This document shows, piece after piece, positions 6,734 to 10,019 of a stretch of 10,019 bases of DNA; position 1 is the stretch's first letter; each line of letters opens with the position of its first letter. The stretch comes from Verrucomicrobiia bacterium (GTDB lineage: Bacteria > Verrucomicrobiota > Verrucomicrobiia > Opitutales > Opitutaceae): NCBI GenBank assembly GCA_030424825.1, contig JAUHWE010000125.1, positions 1-10,019 on the forward strand. The letters are read 5' to 3'. The position numbers and the translations under genes were made by a program. The notes below the pieces were generated by a model. It saw nothing but the letters and a program-made list of their open reading frames with translations, was not told the DNA's origin and searched no databases.

Positions 6734-8242
6734 TCACGCCAACAACGACTTGATTACTTTGCCGTGAACATCGGTGAGCCGGTAATGGCGTCCCTGGAAC
6801 TTGTAGGTGAGCTTCTTGTGGTTGATGCCAAGCAGGTTCAGTATCGTCGCGTGAAGATCGTGGACGCTCACAGGGTCCTTGGCAATGTTGTAGCTAAAGT
6901 CGTCCGTCTCCCCGTAGTTCATGCCGGGGTTAGAGCCGCCCCCCGCCATAAACATACTGAAGCAGCGGGGATGGTGGTCCCGGCCATAGGTCTTGTCCGT
7001 CAGCTCATCCTGACAGTACACCGTCCGGCCAAACTCCCCTCCCCAGACTACCAGGGTGTCCTTGAGCAGGCCCCTCTGCTTGAGATCCTGGATCAGCCCG
7101 GCGGAGGCCTGGTCCGTCGACCCACACTGGCGCTTTTTCACATTCGGCAGGTTGTTGTGGGCGTCCCAGCCCCGGTGGAAAAGCTGGATGAAGCGTACGT
7201 CGCGCTCGGCGAGGCGGCGGGCGAGCAGGCAGTTGTTGGCGTATGTCCCCGGCTTACGGGCGTCTTCGCCGTAGAGCTCGAAAGTGCTATCGGGCTCGGT
7301 CGACACATCGGTCAGTTCGGGTACCGAAGTCTGCATCCGGAAAGCCATCTCGTACTGCGAAATCCGTGTTTCGATCTCAGGGTCCCCGTAGTCGTCGAAC
7401 TTCATCTGGTTTAGGGCCGCGATGTGGTCGAGCGTCTTGCGGCGGAGCCTGGAACTCATCCCGTCCGGGTTATTCAAATACAATACGGGGTCTTTTCCCC
7501 CAGCGAACTTCACCCCTTGATGCTTCGAGGGGAGAAAGCCCGCTCCCCACAGCCGGTCGTATAGCGGCTGGCCCCCCGTGCCCGAACCACTTGACGTCAT
7601 GGCCACGAAAGTCGGCAGGTCCTTGTTCATACTTCCCAGCCCGTAAGACAACCAAGCCCCTATACTCGGCCGGCCTGCCAGCTGGAATCCCGACTGGAAA
7701 AAGGTGATGGCTGGATCGTGATTGATGGCCTCCGTATGCATGGACTTGATGATGCAAAGCTCGTCCGCCACCTTGGCCAAATGGGGCATGAGATCGGTAT
7801 TCAGCCAGTGCCCGCTCTGCCCTACCTGCTCGAAGTTGTAGATCGACCGGGCCACGGGAAACGACGTTTGGCCCGCCGTCATTCCCGTCAGTCGCTGCCC
7901 ATTGAATACGGATTCCGGCACTTCCTGGCCGTGGATCCCATCCAGGTTCGGCTTGTAGTCAAACATGTCGAGCTGCGATGGCCCACCTGACTGGAACAAG
8001 TAGATCACCCGTTTTGCCTTGGGGGCGAAATTCGGAAATCCAGGGAGGCCGCCAGCACCCGACTGGTCAGCGAAGAGATTCTCATTGAGCAAGGAGGCCA
8101 GCGCCACGCTCCCCAGCCCCTTGGCCGTTTTCCCAAAAAACTGACGACGGGTCATCGTAAGCGGATTCTCGGAAAGCCGTGAATAGTTATGGCATTCGCC
8201 ATCGATAAGCGGGCGGCGGGGATGATTGTCGCAATTCTCCAT
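6734..8242 (-). CDS. DUF1501 protein with Tat-type signal
   Basis: A 502-residue DUF1501 (PF07394) protein. The family is very abundant in Planctomycetota and Verrucomicrobiota and is related in fold to the alkaline phosphatase/sulfatase superfamily; its biochemical role is not established. Residues 31-38, T-R-R-Q-F-F-G-K, fit the twin-arginine consensus and are followed by a hydrophobic stretch (43-52), so export in folded form is likely. Conserved blocks visible are FQSGGPSQLDMFDYKP (83-98), HRGWDAHNNL (356-365), WGGEFGRT (400-407), GRDHHPRCFSMFMAGGG (420-436) and HDLHATILNLLGI (461-473). These His/Asp-rich motifs would suit metal binding. The ATG at 8242 is chosen because an AAGGAG lies 9 bases upstream, although Met30 just before the Arg pair is an in-frame alternative. 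The start is 6 bases after the DUF1553 stop, implying translational coupling. GC content appears higher than in the left-arm gene. Confidence 0.93.
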   Translation of the reverse strand: MENCDNHPRRPLIDGECHNYSRLSENPLTMTRRQFFGKTAKGLGSVALASLLNENLFADQSGAGGLPGFPNFAPKAKRVIYLFQSGGPSQLDMFDYKPNLDGIHGQEVPESVFNGQRLTGMTAGQTSFPVARSIYNFEQVGQSGHWLNTDLMPHLAKVADELCIIKSMHTEAINHDPAITFFQSGFQLAGRPSIGAWLSYGLGSMNKDLPTFVAMTSSGSGTGGQPLYDRLWGAGFLPSKHQGVKFAGGKDPVLYLNNPDGMSSRLRRKTLDHIAALNQMKFDDYGDPEIETRISQYEMAFRMQTSVPELTDVSTEPDSTFELYGEDARKPGTYANNCLLARRLAERDVRFIQLFHRGWDAHNNLPNVKKRQCGSTDQASAGLIQDLKQRGLLKDTLVVWGGEFGRTVYCQDELTDKTYGRDHHPRCFSMFMAGGGSNPGMNYGETDDFSYNIAKDPVSVHDLHATILNLLGINHKKLTYKFQGRHYRLTDVHGKVIKSLLA

Positions 8243-8248
8243 TTCGTT

Positions 8249-10019
8249 CTACTCCTTAGTTATCACTTCGTCTAAATTCAGAAGCACATTGGCGAAGGTC
8301 GTCGCCGCCGCCAGCTGTATGGGGTCCAGACTGCTATCCGGCTTCGACTCCCCAATTCGGATAAGCTTATTAGCCTCATCCAGTTCACCGTTAAACTCGT
8401 CGCGGTACTCTCGATACGCGTTTTTAAGCAATGCATGCTCTCGCTCACTCGGATAACGGCCCGTCACCGAACGAAAGGCGAAATCCACCTGCGATTCAAG
8501 CGAGTCTCCCCCTTCACTCAAGATTCTCTGCCCGAAATTCCGAGCGGCCTCCACGAACGCCTTCTCATTCAGCATGGCAAGTGCCTGTAAGGGCGTGTTG
8601 GTCCGTTTGGTCGAGACGATGCAGGACTCACGGTCCGCCGCGTCCAGCACGGCCATGGAAGGCGGCGGGATGGTACGCTTCCAGATTGTGTACAGGCTTC
8701 TCCGGTACAAGTCTTCGCCCGAGGACTGCTTGTACTTCATGTTGCTTAACAGTTCCCAGAAACGGTCAGGCTGGTAAGGGCTGACCGAAGGACCCCCTAC
8801 CTTCTCCACCAGCAAGCCGCTCACCGCCAAGGCCTGGTCCCGAGTCGCGTGGGCCGAAAGCCGCTCGCGAGGCCCTCTCGCCAAAAGGATATTGCTGGGG
8901 TCACGCTCGAGCAGTTCGGGAGTCATTCTCGATGACTGCCGGTAGGTCGCGCTGGTGACGATCAACTTTTGCATCGCCTTTATGTCCCAATTCAAGCGGA
9001 CGAACTCGTCGGCAAGCCAGTCCAGCAACTCCGGGTGGCTCGGCCGCTCGCCCTGAATGCCGAAGTCTTCCGCCGTTTTGACCAACCCTCTCCCAAAATA
9101 CTTGAGCCAGTAACGGTTGGCCGCCACGCGCCCGGTCAGAGGGTGATCGCCGCTCACAAGCCATTGGGCCAGGCCTAGGCGATTCGGCAAAAACGACTGG
9201 CCTGGGCTCGAAATCGCCTCAGGAAGCTTCCGCTCCACCTTTTCACCAAGCTGGTTGTAGACGCCTCGTTTCCGCACAAAGGTCTCTCTTGGCTCGGGCA
9301 GCTCCTGCATGACCATCGTGGTTGGAAGCGAATCAAAGTAGAGCGTCCTGTCTTTCCGTTTGTCAAAAAGCCTTGAATACAAATCGCTGAAATCCTGCGG
9401 CGCCTCATTCTCTAAAAAGTAGGCGCGAAGCTTTGCACCCTCCGATGCGGATCGCCGGGACGGATCCTTCGAGGCGATCTCCCGAATGCCCAAGGGCTCT
9501 GCTAGGATGGCGATCTCATCGTCCCACAATTCCCGAGTATAGATTCTCAACTCGTCGACCTGCCCCTGGAAACCGGCCCCGAACACGCCCCCGCCAATAC
9601 GGAACTGGGCATTCTTCGCATACTGCCCGTCGTTGCTGTTCGAGTTGTGTAGGATCCGCGTATCCGCCCGTTCGCCATTTACAAAGATCCGCATGCCCTG
9701 GGCACGCTTTGTACCGTCATTGACGAGAGCGACATGCATCCACTCGCCGGGGACCTGCTTTTGCAGAGTTTCAATGGCGCCGACACCCGCGATCCATCGA
9801 GTAATGATATAAAACTGCAAATGCCCGTCCTTGAACTCCGCCGCGATTCCTGGACGCCTCTGGATGTCGTCCTGCCGCGACAGGATCACCCCTTCATCGA
9901 CTGAATCCGGCTTGACCCAAAAACTCACGCTGAACCGGTGCTCGCTGGCAAACGCTCCATCGCTCTCCACCTCAAAGGCGCTTTCCCCATCGAGTGTCGC
10001 CGCTGTACCGAAAATCCCC
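8249..10019 (-). CDS. LamG-DUF1553 (PSD1-type) protein, C-terminal part; 5' end outside window
   Basis: The frame is open from the right edge to TAG at 8249-8251 (589 residues visible). A GTG at 9970 is only an internal codon: the reading frame continues upstream with LamG-like sequence (TLDGESAFEVESDGAF), so the real start is beyond the window. Visible residues 1 to ~150 are a LamG/concanavalin-like domain (FSVSFWVKP, GEWMHVALVNDG, RIFVNGE, RIGGG, GQVDELRIYTREL). From about residue 265 to the end is DUF1553 (PF07587): NRLGLAQWLVSGDHPLTGRV, NRYWLKYFGRGLV, GERPSHPELLDWLADEFV, SATYRQSS, RLSAHATRDQALAVSGLL and TNTPLQALAMLNEKAFVEAA. Full PVC members usually carry an N-terminal cytochrome c (CxxCH) and a DUF1549 domain before LamG; those would be upstream and are not seen. 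Role unknown; probably exported and linked to polysaccharide catabolism through its DUF1501/sulfatase neighbours. Confidence 0.92.
   Translation of the reverse strand, partial: GIFGTAATLDGESAFEVESDGAFASEHRFSVSFWVKPDSVDEGVILSRQDDIQRRPGIAAEFKDGHLQFYIITRWIAGVGAIETLQKQVPGEWMHVALVNDGTKRAQGMRIFVNGERADTRILHNSNSNDGQYAKNAQFRIGGGVFGAGFQGQVDELRIYTRELWDDEIAILAEPLGIREIASKDPSRRSASEGAKLRAYFLENEAPQDFSDLYSRLFDKRKDRTLYFDSLPTTMVMQELPEPRETFVRKRGVYNQLGEKVERKLPEAISSPGQSFLPNRLGLAQWLVSGDHPLTGRVAANRYWLKYFGRGLVKTAEDFGIQGERPSHPELLDWLADEFVRLNWDIKAMQKLIVTSATYRQSSRMTPELLERDPSNILLARGPRERLSAHATRDQALAVSGLLVEKVGGPSVSPYQPDRFWELLSNMKYKQSSGEDLYRRSLYTIWKRTIPPPSMAVLDAADRESCIVSTKRTNTPLQALAMLNEKAFVEAARNFGQRILSEGGDSLESQVDFAFRSVTGRYPSEREHALLKNAYREYRDEFNGELDEANKLIRIGESKPDSSLDPIQLAAATTFANVLLNLDEVITKE
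8252..8257 (-). promoter_or_regulatory. Shine-Dalgarno of the DUF1501 gene, inside the end of the DUF1553 gene
   Basis: On the minus strand AAGGAG lies 9 bases before the ATG at 8242. It is also the Lys-Glu codon pair just before the DUF1553 stop. This fixes the long DUF1501 start and means ribosomes ending DUF1553 sit on the next gene's ribosome-binding site, consistent with coupled translation. It is the clearest ribosome-binding site in the window; the other genes have weak or no such motif. Confidence 0.7.

Noticed and set aside
6692..7414. 240-codon open frame on the + strand opposite DUF1501
   Set aside because: It lies antisense to a strongly conserved gene in GC-rich DNA, has no family motif or ribosome-binding site, and its Val/Arg-rich composition is typical of a shadow frame.
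1..10019. CRISPR arrays, tRNA/rRNA genes, insertion sequences, phage or defence genes
   Set aside because: No regularly spaced repeats, cloverleaf-like sequence, transposase or integrase motifs, or terminal inverted repeats were found by eye; nearly all bases belong to the seven genes.

Overview
The window looks like chromosomal DNA of a PVC-superphylum bacterium, most likely Verrucomicrobiota (Opitutae/Puniceicoccales-like) and possibly marine. The main evidence is the gene set: DUF1553 and DUF1501 proteins next to a secreted arylsulfatase, a DUF1080 lipoprotein, and a very large secreted DUF6797/beta-propeller protein. These are lineage hallmarks of Planctomycetota and Verrucomicrobiota. 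LpxA shows a lipid A-making, Gram-negative type envelope. The lineage call comes from family knowledge and recognition, not from a search.

Layout. The left arm is on the + strand. It holds the C-terminal third of an aldehyde dehydrogenase (1-507) followed 10 bases later by a 987-residue protein (518-3481). That protein has a DUF6797 N-terminus, a sorbosone-dehydrogenase/NHL-like propeller, a beta-rich connector and a C-terminal azurin-type blue-copper domain. A 161-base convergent spacer follows, with only a weak hairpin. The rest is a tight minus-strand array transcribed from right to left: a DUF1553 protein with a LamG domain (5' end beyond the window), a Tat-exported DUF1501 protein, a formylglycine-type sulfatase, LpxA, and a DUF1080 lipoprotein. 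The gaps are 6, 44, 12 and 50 bases, so a single transcript is plausible. Its promoter lies beyond the right edge.

How the genes may work together. DUF1553, DUF1501 and sulfatase genes recur as cassettes in PVC bacteria and are thought to serve degradation of sulfated polysaccharides in the periplasm or an equivalent compartment. The DUF1080 protein could act on 3-keto-glycosides from the same substrates. LpxA is the outlier, being a cytoplasmic lipid A enzyme inside a glycan-catabolism cluster. The convergent left-arm protein looks like a secreted redox protein that passes electrons through a blue-copper centre.

The points most worth a second look are the sulfatase signature, which reads C-H-M-S-R instead of C-x-P-x-R; the azurin fusion on a propeller protein that has no CxxCH heme motif; the displaced LpxA with two altered active-site-region residues; and the odd first ~100 bases. 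No RNA genes, CRISPR arrays, insertion sequences or long repeats were seen. I did not find a clearly new multi-gene system.
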